Source of the DNA: Micrococcaceae bacterium Sec5.8
Lineage (GTDB): Bacteria; Actinomycetota; Actinomycetes; Actinomycetales; Micrococcaceae
Direction: 5' to 3'
DNA: 64,000 nt
Assembly: GCA_039636775.1 (NCBI GenBank)
Contig: CP143429.1
Span: 1,302,001-1,366,000, forward strand
A program made the translations under genes and the position numbers. How positions within the stretch are numbered: the stretch's first letter is position 1; every line of letters starts with the position of its first letter. Shown here piece by piece: positions 9,384 to 18,376 of the stretch. Below the pieces are notes generated by a model. The model saw only the letters and a program-made list of their open reading frames with translations. It made no database searches and had not been told where the DNA came from.

Positions 9384-9519
9384 GTTGAACACACGTATTT
9401 GGCCGGACGCGGGGAGAACCCGGCGCATCGTTCGGTTCTTTGTTCGAAGATTAGGCCGGTTGGCGGCGAGTACGTGGAGTACGCCGGGCGGCACAGTAAG
9501 GTCCAGGAGGGCTCAGTTC

Positions 9520-9993
9520 ATGTCAGCATCAAGCGCGTTTTCCACCACATTGGCCCGCGGCGCATCCGGGCACGACGGCAGGCGCGAGGCCGCGGCCTCG
9601 ATCAGCAGGCTCAGCCCCGCAGCTCAGAAAGCCCCGAGCGGCGTGCCCGCCTCCACCCGCCGCGGAGCCCGAACCACACAGGCACCGCTGAAGCTCACGC
9701 GGCGGGGACGCTTTGTCTTCATCGGCGTGCCGCTGATCCTGCTGGCCGCCCTCATCCTGTCCTTCAGTGGATTCTTCAATGCACCCGCCAAGGCCGCGGA
9801 GTCTGCTGCCGAACTCTCCCCCACCCCCTCGGTGACTGTCACGGTGCAGCCCGGTGAGTCCTTGTGGGCCATTGCCCGCTCGGTGGCCCCGGAACGGGAT
9901 CCCCGAGACGTCGTCAGCGAAATCATCGAGCTGAACAATCTGGAGGCATCCCAGCTTGAGGCCGGCCAGGCCCTCTTCATTCCGTCGAAGTAG
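9520..9993 (+). CDS. LysM-domain membrane protein, likely SOS-induced cell-division inhibitor (ChiZ/DivS/YneA-like)
   Basis: The 157-residue protein has a cytoplasmic basic, Ala-rich N-terminus (about 60 residues) and one transmembrane segment (FVFIGVPLILLAALILSF, near residues 66-83). A short linker leads to a LysM domain starting VTVQPGESLWAIARSV. AGGAGG at 9505-9510 supports the ATG at 9520. The gene is divergent from lexA and shares LexA-like boxes with it. Mycobacterium ChiZ (Rv2719c), Corynebacterium DivS and Bacillus YneA occupy the same spot next to lexA and block division during SOS. Role here is inferred from architecture and position. It could also be a generic peptidoglycan-binding protein. 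Confidence 0.85.
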   Translation: MSASSAFSTTLARGASGHDGRREAAASISRLSPAAQKAPSGVPASTRRGARTTQAPLKLTRRGRFVFIGVPLILLAALILSFSGFFNAPAKAAESAAELSPTPSVTVTVQPGESLWAIARSVAPERDPRDVVSEIIELNNLEASQLEAGQALFIPSK

Positions 9994-10059
9994 TGCCAGG
10001 GAACCCTGCCGACCCGGCCCGGTGGAGCACGTGGTTTCCCGGGTTGCGGCCGCGTCACT

Positions 10060-10065
10060 TAAACT
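10060..10065 (+). promoter_or_regulatory. -10 hexamer TAAACT of leaderless hisC
   Basis: TAAACT, then agggac (6 nt), then the GTG of hisC; no ribosome binding site. It probably drives the his cluster. Confidence 0.55.
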
Positions 10066-10071
10066 AGGGAC

Positions 10072-11190
10072 GTGACTGATCAGCTAGAGCGACTGAACCG
10101 ACTTCCCCTTCGGACCAACTTGCGCGGCCTGACGCCGTACGGTGCGCCGCAGCTGGACGTTCCCATCCTGCTCAACGTCAACGAGAACTCCCATGGCGTT
10201 CCCGCCGAGGTCCGCGCCGCTATCTCCGAAGCCGTCACGATCGCCGCGGCGGGCCTGAACCGATACCCGGACCGGGAGTTCACCGAGCTGCGGGAGGCAC
10301 TGGCGGAGTACCTCGGCCATGGACTGGGTGCCCGGAACATCTGGGCGGGAAACGGGTCCAACGAGGTCCTCCAGCACATCCTCCAGGCGTTCGGCGGACC
10401 CGGACGCACCGCGCTCGGGTTCCCTCCCACGTACTCCATGTACCCGCTGCTGGCTGCCGGCACGGACACCGAGTACATCGTCGGGGTCCGCGCCGGGGAC
10501 TACGGCCTCAGCGCCGCATCGGCTGCCCGCCAGGTCAGGGAACTCCAGCCGAATATTGTCTTCCTTTGCTCACCGAACAACCCCACCGGCACCGGGCTTG
10601 GCCTGGACGTCGTGGAGGCCGTCTACGCGGCCGGTGACGCCAGCCAGACCATCGTGATCGTCGACGAGGCGTACCACGAATTCGCCCACGACGGCACGCC
10701 CAGCGCCCTGACCCTCCTCCCGGGCCGGGAGCGGCTGATCGTCTCGCGCACCATGAGCAAGGCCTTCGCCCTTGCCGGCGCCCGGGTCGGCTACATGGCA
10801 GCAGCACCCGAGGTCACCGACGCGCTGCGGCTGGTTCGGCTTCCGTACCACCTCTCAGCCATCACCCAGGCAACAGCGCTGGCAGCCCTCCACCACCGGG
10901 TTGCACTCATGGCAGACGTCAAGGACATCATGCGACAGCGGGACAGGATCGTCACCGAACTGCAGCGGATGGGGCTCAAGCCCGCCGTCTCGGATTCTAA
11001 CTTCGTCTTCTTTGGCGGCCTCGAGAATCCGCATGAAGTTTGGCAGAGGCTGCTCGATGCCGGGGTGCTCATCCGGGACGTCGGCATTCCGGGGCACCTG
11101 CGGGTGACCGCCGGAACTGAGACGGAAACCACAGCCTTCCTCTCAGCCCTTGAGCGGATCCTGGCCGGCCGTGCAGTGCAGCCCGCCTAG
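10072..11190 (+). CDS. hisC: Histidinol-phosphate aminotransferase HisC
   Basis: PLP-dependent class I/II aminotransferase that converts imidazole-acetol phosphate to histidinol phosphate. The 372-residue protein shows NVNENSHG near the N-terminus, the [10 protein letters not shown] motif and VDEAYHEF with the PLP-contacting Asp. The Schiff-base lysine lies in [16 protein letters not shown]. The GTG start is leaderless by position (-10 hexamer 6 nt upstream). hisD is not seen upstream; the preceding gene is the LysM protein, so hisC heads its own cluster here, followed by hisB and hisH. Confidence 0.95.
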   Translation: MTDQLERLNRLPLRTNLRGLTPYGAPQLDVPILLNVNENSHGVPAEVRAAISEAVTIAAAGLNRYPDREFTELREALAEYLGHGLGARNIWAGNGSNEVLQHILQAFGGPGRTALGFPPTYSMYPLLAAGTDTEYIVGVRAGDYGLSAASAARQVRELQPNIVFLCSPNNPTGTGLGLDVVEAVYAAGDASQTIVIVDEAYHEFAHDGTPSALTLLPGRERLIVSRTMSKAFALAGARVGYMAAAPEVTDALRLVRLPYHLSAITQATALAALHHRVALMADVKDIMRQRDRIVTELQRMGLKPAVSDSNFVFFGGLENPHEVWQRLLDAGVLIRDVGIPGHLRVTAGTETETTAFLSALERILAGRAVQPA

Positions 11191-11254
11191 ACTTAACACC
11201 GGACATTCACATTGCCTGCCTGCCGGGCACCGTCGTCATCCAAAGGACACGCAC

Positions 11255-11881
11255 ATGAGCAACACCGGATCCACCGCTGGCGAGGGCCGGACCGCACGCA
11301 TGGAACGGACCACCAGCGAGTCGTCCGTGCTGGTCGAGATCAACCTCGACGGCACCGGCGTCTCGGACATCAGCACCTCCGTGCCGTTCTACGACCACAT
11401 GCTGACGGCCCTGAGCAAGCACTCCCTGATCGACATGACTGTCAAGGCCACCGGCGACACGCACATTGATGTCCACCACACGGTCGAGGACGTAGCCATC
11501 ACGTTCGGTGAGGTCCTGCGCACCGCCCTCGGCAACAAGGCCGGGATCCGCAGATTCGGCGAGGCCACCGTCCCACTCGACGAAGCCCTCGCGCAGGCCG
11601 TCGTCGATGTCTCCGGACGCCCGTACCTCGTGCACGGCGGGGAACCAGCCGGCCAGGAATACCACCTCATCGGCGGACACTTCACCGGTTCCCTGACCCG
11701 GCACGTCTTCGAAGCTATCACCCTGCACGCCGGAATCTGCCTGCACATGAACGTCACTGCCGGCCGGGATCCGCACCACATCGTCGAGGCCCAGTTCAAA
11801 GCGTTCGCCCGTGCCCTGCGCGCAGCCGTCGAACCGGATCCCCGCGTCACAGGCATCCCCTCGACCAAGGGTGCGCTGTGA
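11255..11881 (+). CDS. hisB: Imidazoleglycerol-phosphate dehydratase HisB
   Basis: Dehydrates imidazole glycerol phosphate to imidazole-acetol phosphate, the step before HisC. The 208 aa protein is the monofunctional dehydratase. It has FYDHML, the metal-binding HHTVEDVAI and a second related motif, [23 protein letters not shown] lies upstream of the ATG at 11255. A longer open frame continues upstream but lacks family similarity. The stop overlaps the GTG of hisH by 4 nt, indicating translational coupling. Confidence 0.95.
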   Translation: MSNTGSTAGEGRTARMERTTSESSVLVEINLDGTGVSDISTSVPFYDHMLTALSKHSLIDMTVKATGDTHIDVHHTVEDVAITFGEVLRTALGNKAGIRRFGEATVPLDEALAQAVVDVSGRPYLVHGGEPAGQEYHLIGGHFTGSLTRHVFEAITLHAGICLHMNVTAGRDPHHIVEAQFKAFARALRAAVEPDPRVTGIPSTKGAL

Positions 11882-12633
11882 CCGGCAAGGTGCTGCAGGA
11901 CGGCGCCATCATCAACCCCGACGCCGGCAAAAAGCCCGCGTCGCCCGAGGGCAAGCCCACGGTCACCGTCCTTGACTACGGCTCCGGGAACATCCGCTCG
12001 GCAGTGCGCGCCCTCGAGCGCGCGGGCGCCGAGGTCATCCTCAGCTCCAAACCGGAGGACGTGCTCAACGCGGACGGACTCGTGGTGCCCGGCGTCGGCG
12101 CCTTCGAAACGGTGATGAAAGAACTAAAGGCTGTCGACGCCGTCCGCATGATCGGACGGCGCGTCGCCGGCGGCCGTCCCGTTCTGGCCATCTGCGTGGG
12201 CCTGCAGGTTCTCTTCGAGGCCGGCGTGGAGCACGGCACCGAAGCCGAAGGTATGGGGGAGTGGCCCGGCAAGGTCGAACTCCTCCCCGCCGACGTCGTC
12301 CCGCACATGGGCTGGAACACCGTATCTGTTCCGGCGGGCTCACGCCTCTTTGCCGGTGTCGAAAACGACCGGTTCTACTTCGTGCACTCCTACGGCGTCC
12401 AGACATGGGACTTTGACGTCATCCAGCCGCGCATGGCGGCGCCCCTGGTGACGTGGTCAGAGCACGGCGCCCCGTTCATCGCGGCCGTGGAAAACGGCCC
12501 GCTGTGCGCCACCCAGTTCCACCCCGAGAAGTCCGGCGACGCCGGGGCGCGCCTGCTGCGCAACTGGGTCGATGGCCTGCGGGAGAGCGCCGGAACAGCT
12601 CAACCCCCGGCAGCGGCAGCGGGGACCGCCTAG
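11878..12633 (+). CDS. hisH: Imidazole glycerol phosphate synthase, glutamine amidotransferase subunit HisH
   Basis: The class I glutamine amidotransferase supplies ammonia to HisF to form IGP and AICAR. The 251-residue protein carries DYGSGNIRS near the start and the nucleophile motif [11 protein letters not shown] (nucleophile Cys). The catalytic His-x-Glu is in QFHPEKSG. There are about 25 extra N-terminal residues and an Ala/Pro-rich tail of about 20 residues. hisF is not in this window. The gene overlaps hisB by 4 nt, and the next small ORF starts immediately after its stop. Confidence 0.95.
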   Translation: MTGKVLQDGAIINPDAGKKPASPEGKPTVTVLDYGSGNIRSAVRALERAGAEVILSSKPEDVLNADGLVVPGVGAFETVMKELKAVDAVRMIGRRVAGGRPVLAICVGLQVLFEAGVEHGTEAEGMGEWPGKVELLPADVVPHMGWNTVSVPAGSRLFAGVENDRFYFVHSYGVQTWDFDVIQPRMAAPLVTWSEHGAPFIAAVENGPLCATQFHPEKSGDAGARLLRNWVDGLRESAGTAQPPAAAAGTA

Positions 12634-12792
12634 ATGTGGTCCCTGGTGCTGATGGGGCTCGCCGGCCTGCTGGTTGGCGGCGCGCTGTCATTCCGCCAGC
12701 AGAAGAGCCCTCGCTGGGTCCAGATTGTTTTCTATCTCCTGGCCGCGATGGCGCTGGTCGCCGCGTATCTCCTGACATTGCCTGCCGCGTGA
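12634..12792 (+). CDS. Small two-helix membrane protein in the his cluster
   Basis: The ATG directly follows the hisH stop (TAG-ATG), and the 52-residue product begins MWSLVLMGLAGLLVGGALSF. Two hydrophobic helices (about 2-19 and 28-47) flank a short basic loop, RQQKSPRW. The tight junction with hisH suggests translation by reinitiation. High GC3 continues through it. I know of no function. It may stabilise or localise a neighbour, or simply be a conserved orphan. Confidence 0.65.
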   Translation: MWSLVLMGLAGLLVGGALSFRQQKSPRWVQIVFYLLAAMALVAAYLLTLPAA

Positions 12793-12870
12793 GGCTGCCG
12801 GCCACCTGACACTGCCTGCCGCTGCACCAGTGGCGGCGCCCCGCTGACCCGAAAGAGCTGAGGACCCACC

Positions 12871-13617
12871 ATGACCACCGAAACCCCGCTGCCCGTGCTG
12901 GAATTGCTGCCCGCCGTCGACGTCGTCAACGGCCAGGCCGTCCGCCTCGTCCAGGGCGAGGCCGGCAGCGAGACAAGCTACGGCACACCGCTGGAGGCCG
13001 CACTCAACTGGCAGGAGCAGGGCGCCGAATGGGTCCACCTCGTTGACCTGGACGCAGCCTTCGGCCGGGGCTCCAATGCCGAACTGCTCCGCGAAGTCGT
13101 GGGCCGGCTCGACATCAAAGTGGAGCTTTCCGGCGGCCTGCGCGATGACGAGTCGCTCGAGAAGGCGCTCAGCCTCGGCGTCGCCCGGGTGAACCTCGGC
13201 ACTGCCGCGCTGGAAAACCCGGAATGGACCGCCAGGGTGATCGAGCGTTTCGGGGACAAGATCGCGGTCGGACTCGATGTCCGCGGCACCACGCTGGCCG
13301 GCCGGGGCTGGACCAAGGAGGGCGGTGACCTCTGGGACGTCCTCGGCCGCCTCGAAGACGCCGGCTGCTCCCGGTACGTCGTCACCGACGTCACCAAAGA
13401 CGGCACCCTTCAGGGACCCAACGTCGAGCTGCTGCGCCAAATGGTGGACAAGACCGGCAAACCTGTTATCGCCTCCGGCGGAATCTCCAGCTTGGACGAC
13501 CTCAAGGTGTTGCGCTCCCTGGTGCCGCTCGGCGTCGAGGGCGCCATCGTCGGCAAGGCCCTCTACAACGGCAACTTCACGCTGCCCGCGGCCCTCGACG
13601 TCGCAGGCCGGCGCTAA
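12871..13617 (+). CDS. priA: Bifunctional phosphoribosyl isomerase A (HisA/TrpF-type)
   Basis: TIM-barrel isomerase that opens the ProFAR ring in histidine synthesis. In actinobacteria the PriA form also performs the TrpF step of tryptophan synthesis. The 248-residue protein has the N-terminal [15 protein letters not shown] with the catalytic Asp, and a second catalytic Asp in VTDVTKDGT. The phosphate-binding ASGGIS and GAIVGKALY are also present. GAAAGAGCTGAGGACC precedes the ATG. Assignment as PriA rather than plain HisA rests on the actinobacterial context; no trpF is visible in this window. Confidence 0.93.
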   Translation: MTTETPLPVLELLPAVDVVNGQAVRLVQGEAGSETSYGTPLEAALNWQEQGAEWVHLVDLDAAFGRGSNAELLREVVGRLDIKVELSGGLRDDESLEKALSLGVARVNLGTAALENPEWTARVIERFGDKIAVGLDVRGTTLAGRGWTKEGGDLWDVLGRLEDAGCSRYVVTDVTKDGTLQGPNVELLRQMVDKTGKPVIASGGISSLDDLKVLRSLVPLGVEGAIVGKALYNGNFTLPAALDVAGRR

Positions 13618-13630
13618 GCCGGCCCGCAGC

Positions 13631-14530
13631 ATGGAACAGCCTCCAGCGCAGAACACCACAGCTGATCCTGCCGCCGCATCCCGGCCCTTGCCCGGGCACA
13701 TTGCAGCGGCTCTGGCCGGCGCCGGGGGACCGGCGGACTCAGCCGGCCGGCCGTGGGCCGGACGCAGCCTTACCGGCCAGGACGCCAGGATCCACAACTT
13801 CGAGGACGACGACGGCGCAGCGGACCCCGGCTACCTGGCGGCACTGGCAGCACTGCTCTCGGGCGACGGGGACGAGGCCGCGGTGGTGGCCTCGTTGGCC
13901 ACGGCCCGGGTCTTTGTGCCGATCCTCGCCACGCTCGCCGAAGAGGGCGAAGGTGCCGGGGGTCTCCAGGCCGACAAAAAAGCCGACATGGCCCTGGTCA
14001 CCCTCAAGGCTCCGGACGGCCGTACTGCCATGCCCGTCTTCACCTCCGCGGCATCGTTGACGGCCTGGCACCCGGAGGCCCGTCCGGTGGCCGTCTACGC
14101 TGCCCGCGCGGCGCTTTCTGCGGTTGCGGAGCACGCGGAGCTGCTCGTGCTCGACCCCGGGTCGGCATTGACGTTTGTGGTGCGCCGGCCGGCGGTCTGG
14201 GCCCTGGCGCAACAGCGGAACTGGACGCCGTCGTACGCTGACCCGGAACTGGCCCGCGGCCTCGGCGAGGCCGCAGTTGGCTTTCCCGCCGTCCGGCGTG
14301 TTGAAATTCATCCAGGCGGAGGAGTTGCTTCGCTCACGGCCGATGGCAGCCAGGTTCCCGGCGGTGGCTCAGGCCCGGAGCTCCGGGTGGTGCTTTACCT
14401 GGAAGAAGGACTCGATGCCGCCGGTGTCCAGTCCATCGTGTCCGGCCTCAACAGTGCCTGGGCGCGGAATGAAGAATTTGCTGAGCGGGTTGACTCCATC
14501 GAGGTCACATTGCAGCGCGCAGCACCGTAG
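13631..14530 (+). CDS. SseB-family protein
   Basis: The 299-residue protein begins 13 nt after priA (ATG at 13631). The central region has the SseB N-terminal fold, seen in ARVFVPILATL, DMALVTLKAPDGRTAMPVFTS, LLVLDPGSALTFVVRRPA and a C-terminal ELRVVLYLEEGLDAAG half. SseB proteins were named in enterobacteria for serine-sensitivity effects, but their biochemical role is not settled. The frame can be extended upstream into priA but the extra sequence is not protein-like. The spacing suggests co-transcription with priA. Confidence 0.8.
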   Translation: MEQPPAQNTTADPAAASRPLPGHIAAALAGAGGPADSAGRPWAGRSLTGQDARIHNFEDDDGAADPGYLAALAALLSGDGDEAAVVASLATARVFVPILATLAEEGEGAGGLQADKKADMALVTLKAPDGRTAMPVFTSAASLTAWHPEARPVAVYAARAALSAVAEHAELLVLDPGSALTFVVRRPAVWALAQQRNWTPSYADPELARGLGEAAVGFPAVRRVEIHPGGGVASLTADGSQVPGGGSGPELRVVLYLEEGLDAAGVQSIVSGLNSAWARNEEFAERVDSIEVTLQRAAP

Positions 14531-14592
14531 CTGACGGCCAGCGGGGGAAACCCTGGTGCTGCCGGGAAGCAGGACCAGAAGGATGTCGTTTC

Positions 14593-15927
14593 GTGAATTT
14601 CGCGCTTTACCGGGAGCTGCTGGCCATTCGGCCCATCAGGAGGCTCCTGCTGGTGGGGATGGTTGCCCGGATACCGCACTCCGCAGCCGGGGTGCTCCTG
14701 ACCCTGCACATCGTCCTGACCCTCGGCCAGGGCTACGCGGCAGCCGGGGCCGCCGCCGCCGTCATGACGATCGGCATCGCCGTCGGTGCCCCGTGGCGCG
14801 GCCGGCGGGTCGACACGGTGGGGCTGCGCCGGGCGCTCATCCCCTCCGTCATCTCTGAAACGGTCATCTGGTCCGTGGTGCCGCACGTCTCGTATGAGGT
14901 GCTCCTGCCGCTGGTGTTCGTCGGCGGCCTGCTGACGCTGCCGATCTTCAGCGTGGTGCGCCAGTCCCTGGGCGTCCTCGCCACGGGGGAGCAGCGCCGC
15001 ACCGCCTTCGCCCTCGACGCCATCTCCACCGAACTGGTGTTCATGATTGGACCTGCCGCGGGCGCGCTGGTCGCGACGGCAGGCTTCTCGGTGCTCGGAC
15101 TGACGATCGTCGGCATCGCCACCTCGGTCTCCGGGCTTTTCCTCATGTGGTTCAACCCGCCAACCCGCAGCGCAGAGTCTGTCCTTGGGTCCGATGCAGA
15201 GTCGGAGGCAGCGTACGTGGCGAGCCAGCAGGCCGCCGCAGGGGCGGCCGTCGTCGCCGCTGCCCCGGCCCACGTGCAGGACGCCGCCACCGAGTTCGCG
15301 CCCCTCGCCGGTGCGGAGGACAGGCGCCGGGAACGGTCCGGGCTGCGCCAGAAGGTCATCCACAATTTCGCCTGGTTTACCTCAGCCGTGGCCGCAGTCT
15401 TCGCCGTCGCGGCCGGAGCCGGGATGGTGCTCAGCGGCACCGACGTCGGCATCGTGGCGGCCCTGGAAACCGGTGGCCACCAGGCCGAGATCGGGCTGGT
15501 TTTCCTGTTCTGGTGCGCGGCCTCGGTGGTCGGCGGAGTCATCTATGGCGCCATGCACCGGCCCATTTCCCCCATCCTGCTGCTGCTGGGCATGTCGGCG
15601 TTGACCATCCCGATGGCCTTCGCCCAGGACACCTGGACCCTGAGCCTGCTCTCACTCCTGCCCGGCCTGCTTTGCGCGCCGGTGCTCTCGGCTGCCTCCG
15701 AGAAGGTCGCCGAGCTCGTCGAGGAGCGACGCCGCGGCGAGGCGATGGGCTGGTATGGCTCGGCGCTGACCGGCGGCGTCGCGCTCGGTGCCCCGCTTGC
15801 CGGTGTCTTCATCGATGGCATCGGGCCGTCCACTGGATTCGTGGCCGTGGGGGCCGGCGGAGTGGTGCTGTGCCTCCTGGGCCTCGGGCTGCAGCACCGC
15901 CGCCGCCGGCGGCTTGCGGGAGTTTGA
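14593..15927 (+). CDS. Major facilitator superfamily transporter
   Basis: The 444-residue protein has about 12 hydrophobic segments split by a long hydrophilic loop (about residues 190-265) between the two six-helix halves. The pattern 'GRRVDTVGLRRALI' matches the loop 2-3 MFS signature. Its sequence resembles the sugar-efflux/multidrug branch of MFS, but the substrate cannot be told. AGAAGGA lies upstream of the GTG at 14593. A strong hairpin follows the gene. It is not obviously part of histidine synthesis. Confidence 0.85.
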   Translation: MNFALYRELLAIRPIRRLLLVGMVARIPHSAAGVLLTLHIVLTLGQGYAAAGAAAAVMTIGIAVGAPWRGRRVDTVGLRRALIPSVISETVIWSVVPHVSYEVLLPLVFVGGLLTLPIFSVVRQSLGVLATGEQRRTAFALDAISTELVFMIGPAAGALVATAGFSVLGLTIVGIATSVSGLFLMWFNPPTRSAESVLGSDAESEAAYVASQQAAAGAAVVAAAPAHVQDAATEFAPLAGAEDRRRERSGLRQKVIHNFAWFTSAVAAVFAVAAGAGMVLSGTDVGIVAALETGGHQAEIGLVFLFWCAASVVGGVIYGAMHRPISPILLLLGMSALTIPMAFAQDTWTLSLLSLLPGLLCAPVLSAASEKVAELVEERRRGEAMGWYGSALTGGVALGAPLAGVFIDGIGPSTGFVAVGAGGVVLCLLGLGLQHRRRRRLAGV

Positions 15928-15969
15928 CCAAGCTGCAAGGCCGGGAACAATGCCTGGGGCACGAACGAC

Positions 15970-16010
15970 GGCGGCGGCCGGACCGATATGGTCCGCCCGC
16001 CGCCGTCGTT
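15970..16010. terminator. Strong hairpin between convergent MFS and DUF1844 genes
   Basis: A near-perfect inverted repeat, acgacggcggcgg ... gccgccgtcgt, has an inner stem ggacc/ggtcc. It lies between two converging genes, so it may terminate both. T-tracts are short. Confidence 0.65.
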
Positions 16011-16037
16011 ACTTCTGGTGGAGCTCGGTGCTCTTGC

Positions 16038-16424
16038 CTAGTTGACTGCTCCGGTGTATTTCTCGCCCGGGCCCTTGCCCGGCGGGTCCGGAATGATGGA
16101 CTCTTCACGGAAGGCCAGCTGCAGGGACCGCAGGCCATCGCGCAACGGTCCGGCGTGCTGGGAGCCGATCTCGGGCGCTGCGGCGGTGACCAGCCCGGCC
16201 AGGGCGGTGATCAGCTTCCGGGCCTCGTCGAGGTCCTTGAGTTCTTCGGCGTTCTCCTCGGCGGCGAGTCCAAGCTTCACGGCCGCGGCACTCATGAGGT
16301 GCACGGCGGCGGTGGTGATGACCTCGATTGCAGGCACCTCAGAGATGTCGCGGATCTGCTGTGAGACGTCGGCCGGGGCCCCGGCGGGTTCGTACACGTG
16401 TGAATTACTATCTGCTGTGCTCAT
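16038..16424 (-). CDS. DUF1844 domain-containing protein
   Basis: The 128-residue helical protein contains the DUF1844 core, with VITTAAVHLMSAAAVKLGL followed by LDEARKLITALAGLV. The start is the ATG at 16424 (MSTADSNSHVYEP); the longer upstream frame is not protein-like. The function of DUF1844 is unknown. In actinobacteria it commonly sits just upstream of and divergent from infC, as here. The divergent arrangement means the roughly 400 nt upstream region is shared with the infC leader. Confidence 0.8.
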   Translation of the reverse strand: MSTADSNSHVYEPAGAPADVSQQIRDISEVPAIEVITTAAVHLMSAAAVKLGLAAEENAEELKDLDEARKLITALAGLVTAAAPEIGSQHAGPLRDGLRSLQLAFREESIIPDPPGKGPGEKYTGAVN

Positions 16425-16569
16425 GCTGGTAAGCTTGTCACAGACCGACTGATTGTCGTTATTTCGTTCCAGTTCAGATTCATCTGAACCGCTGGAGCAG
16501 AAAGACAACGGAACCCCGTTAGCAGCCAGCATGCACGTCATGCAGGTGCGCCGGACGGGATTTGTTCTG

Positions 16570-16575
16570 TACAAT
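16570..16575 (+). promoter_or_regulatory. Putative -10 element TACAAT for the infC-rpmI-rplT leader
   Basis: TGTACAAT is the clearest -10-like hexamer in the region before infC. It would give a leader of about 240 nt. No good -35 is visible. Confidence 0.35.
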
Positions 16576-16740
16576 CGACTTTCAGTTTGCAAGCGGAGTT
16601 CTCTCCCACCCGCGTCAGCCGCTCTCCTTCGGGAGGCTTCCCAGGAAGCAAGGTTGCCGGGTACCTGGTCGGGCATTCCCGCGGACACCAGTCCGTGGAA
16701 TGTATCGCCGTCTCATATGGGACAGGCACTTCCGATCTTC

Positions 16741-16782
16741 GAGGCCTTCGATTGCTCCGGCAATTGGGGGCCTTCTCTTTTT
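16741..16782 (+). terminator. Attenuator-type intrinsic terminator in the infC leader
   Basis: GCCTTCGATTG (16744-16754) pairs along all 11 positions, including G-T pairs, with CAATTGGGGGC (16761-16771) around the loop ctccgg. The outer GAG/CTC pair, with a 3-nt bulge, leads into TTTTT at 16778-16782. It ends 39 nt before the infC start and lies inside the leader, so it fits a transcription attenuator controlling infC-rpmI-rplT. Confidence 0.65.
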
Positions 16783-16820
16783 GCCGGTGGAATACCCCTC
16801 ACGAACACAGGAGCTTTAAC

Positions 16821-17948
16821 ATTAGCGAGCCAAGAATCAATGAGCGTATCCGCGTCCCCGAGGTGCGGCTGGTCGGCCCTGCAGGCGAGCAAGTAGGGGT
16901 TGTCCGTATTGAGGATGCCCTGCGTTTGGCTGCCGAGTCCGATCTTGATCTCGTTGAAGTAGCACCCCAGGCCAAGCCTCCGGTGTGCAAGCTGATGGAC
17001 TTCGGCAAGTACAAGTACGAGGCCGCCGTCAAGGCACGTGAAGCCCGGAAGAACCAGACCAATACGGTCCTGAAAGAAATCCGCTTCCGCCTGAAGATCG
17101 ACACCCACGACTACGAAACCAAGCGCGGCCATGCGCTGCGCTTCCTCGGCGCCGGTGACAAGGTCAAGGCCATGATCCAGTTCCGCGGCCGCGAGCAGCA
17201 GCGCCCCGAAATGGGCATCCGGTTGCTCCAGCGCTTCGCGGACGACGTCGCCGAAGTCGGTATCGTCGAGTCCAGCCCGCGCATCGATGGCCGCAACATG
17301 GTCATGGTGGTCGGTCCCCTGAAGAACAAGGCCGAGGCCAAGGCAGAAGCACGCCGCGCAACGCAGCGTGCGGATGCCAAGGCCGAGAACGAAGCCAAGG
17401 CTTCAGGTGGGTCCCGCGTCGATACATCCGGACCCGAGGCGCCCCTGACCCAGTCGCTGGCCGACCTTCTTCCGGAGGGCTACCAGGTCCGGACCGAGCC
17501 CTCCGCGGCCGAAGTCACGGCCACGGAGGCTCCGGCAGCAGAGGCCCCTGCAGCCGAAACCGCTCCGGACGCCGTGAAGGCGCCGGCCGGCAACGTTCAG
17601 ACTGACGCCGTAGAAACCACACCGGCTCCAGCCGTCACGGTGGAGGAGACTCCGGCTGCCAAGGCCACGGTCCAGGCAGCGCCCAAGCAGGAGGCTGCCA
17701 AGGCCCCCAAGGCAGAAGCTCCGAAAGCGGCCGCCAGGCCGGCAGCAACCAAGCCGGCTGCGGCCAAGGCTGCAGAGACCAGGCCGGCTGCAGCCAAGGC
17801 TCCCGCGGTTGACACCGCAGCCCCGGCTGCGGCACCAAAGCCGGTCGCGGCTCCCAAGCCGGTTCCGCGCCCTTCCGCGCCGAAGCCTGCTGCACGGCCG
17901 GCTGCCCCCAAGGCCGCCGCCAAGCCGGGAACCAAGAAGACCAACTAG
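16821..17948 (+). CDS. infC: Translation initiation factor IF-3 with AUU start and long Ala/Pro/Lys-rich tail
   Basis: IF-3 prevents 70S formation and checks start-codon fidelity on the 30S subunit. The start is ATT at 16821, placed 7 nt after AGGAG. It is followed by [18 protein letters not shown], the standard IF-3 N-terminus; no ATG or GTG fits. AUU starts on infC are known to allow autoregulation because IF-3 rejects them. The N-domain runs to about residue 75 and the C-domain ([14 protein letters not shown], then [12 protein letters not shown]) to about 170. A further 205 residues are low-complexity Ala, Pro, Lys and Glu, roughly doubling the usual 180-aa size. rpmI and rplT follow. Confidence 0.93.
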   Translation: MSEPRINERIRVPEVRLVGPAGEQVGVVRIEDALRLAAESDLDLVEVAPQAKPPVCKLMDFGKYKYEAAVKAREARKNQTNTVLKEIRFRLKIDTHDYETKRGHALRFLGAGDKVKAMIQFRGREQQRPEMGIRLLQRFADDVAEVGIVESSPRIDGRNMVMVVGPLKNKAEAKAEARRATQRADAKAENEAKASGGSRVDTSGPEAPLTQSLADLLPEGYQVRTEPSAAEVTATEAPAAEAPAAETAPDAVKAPAGNVQTDAVETTPAPAVTVEETPAAKATVQAAPKQEAAKAPKAEAPKAAARPAATKPAAAKAAETRPAAAKAPAVDTAAPAAAPKPVAAPKPVPRPSAPKPAARPAAPKAAAKPGTKKTN

Positions 17949-17957
17949 TTCAGGGCC

Positions 17958-17977
17958 GCCGGACAGCAATGTCCGGC
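17958..17977 (+). promoter_or_regulatory. Hairpin between infC and rpmI
   Basis: A perfect 8-bp stem GCCGGACA/TGTCCGGC with loop gcaa (a GNRA tetraloop) lies just after the infC stop. No T-run follows, so it is not a simple terminator. It may be a processing site or a ribosomal-protein binding element. Confidence 0.5.
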
Positions 17978-18024
17978 AGCAAGCAACCAGCATGCCGCCC
18001 GCAGGGGCGGCTGCACGAAAGACT

Positions 18025-18039
18025 GCAGACCTTGTCTGC
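18025..18039 (+). promoter_or_regulatory. Hairpin in the rpmI leader
   Basis: GCAGAC-ctt-GTCTGC forms a 6-bp stem 24 nt before the rpmI start codon, just upstream of its ribosome binding site AAGGAG. Confidence 0.4.
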
Positions 18040-18063
18040 GGATACGTAAGGAGATCGGTTACC

Positions 18064-18258
18064 ATGCCGAAGATGAAGACCCACAGCGGTGCTAAGAAGC
18101 GCTTCAAGCTGACCGGCAGCGGCAAACTGCGCCGCCAGCAGGCCAACCGCCGTCACTACCTCGAGCACAAGTCCTCCAGGCTGACCCGCCGCCTCGCCGG
18201 CGACAAGATCGTCTTCAAGGGCGACGCCAAGGTTATCCGGAAGATGCTCGGCATCTAA
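18064..18258 (+). CDS. rpmI: 50S ribosomal protein L35
   Basis: The 64-residue, highly basic protein ([20 protein letters not shown]) matches L35 over its full length. TAAGGAG lies upstream of the ATG at 18064. It sits between infC and rplT as in nearly all bacteria. L35 is a late-assembling component of the large subunit. Confidence 0.97.
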   Translation: MPKMKTHSGAKKRFKLTGSGKLRRQQANRRHYLEHKSSRLTRRLAGDKIVFKGDAKVIRKMLGI

Positions 18259-18376
18259 GTTCCAAGTTCTCTGACTGTTGCCACCTGGCAGCGGTCAACT
18301 ACCAAAAAGGCTTCTCAGGCCAGCCGGTTGTTCCGGCAGTAGATGCTTGGGATCAGATTTTCGAAGGAGTACGCAC

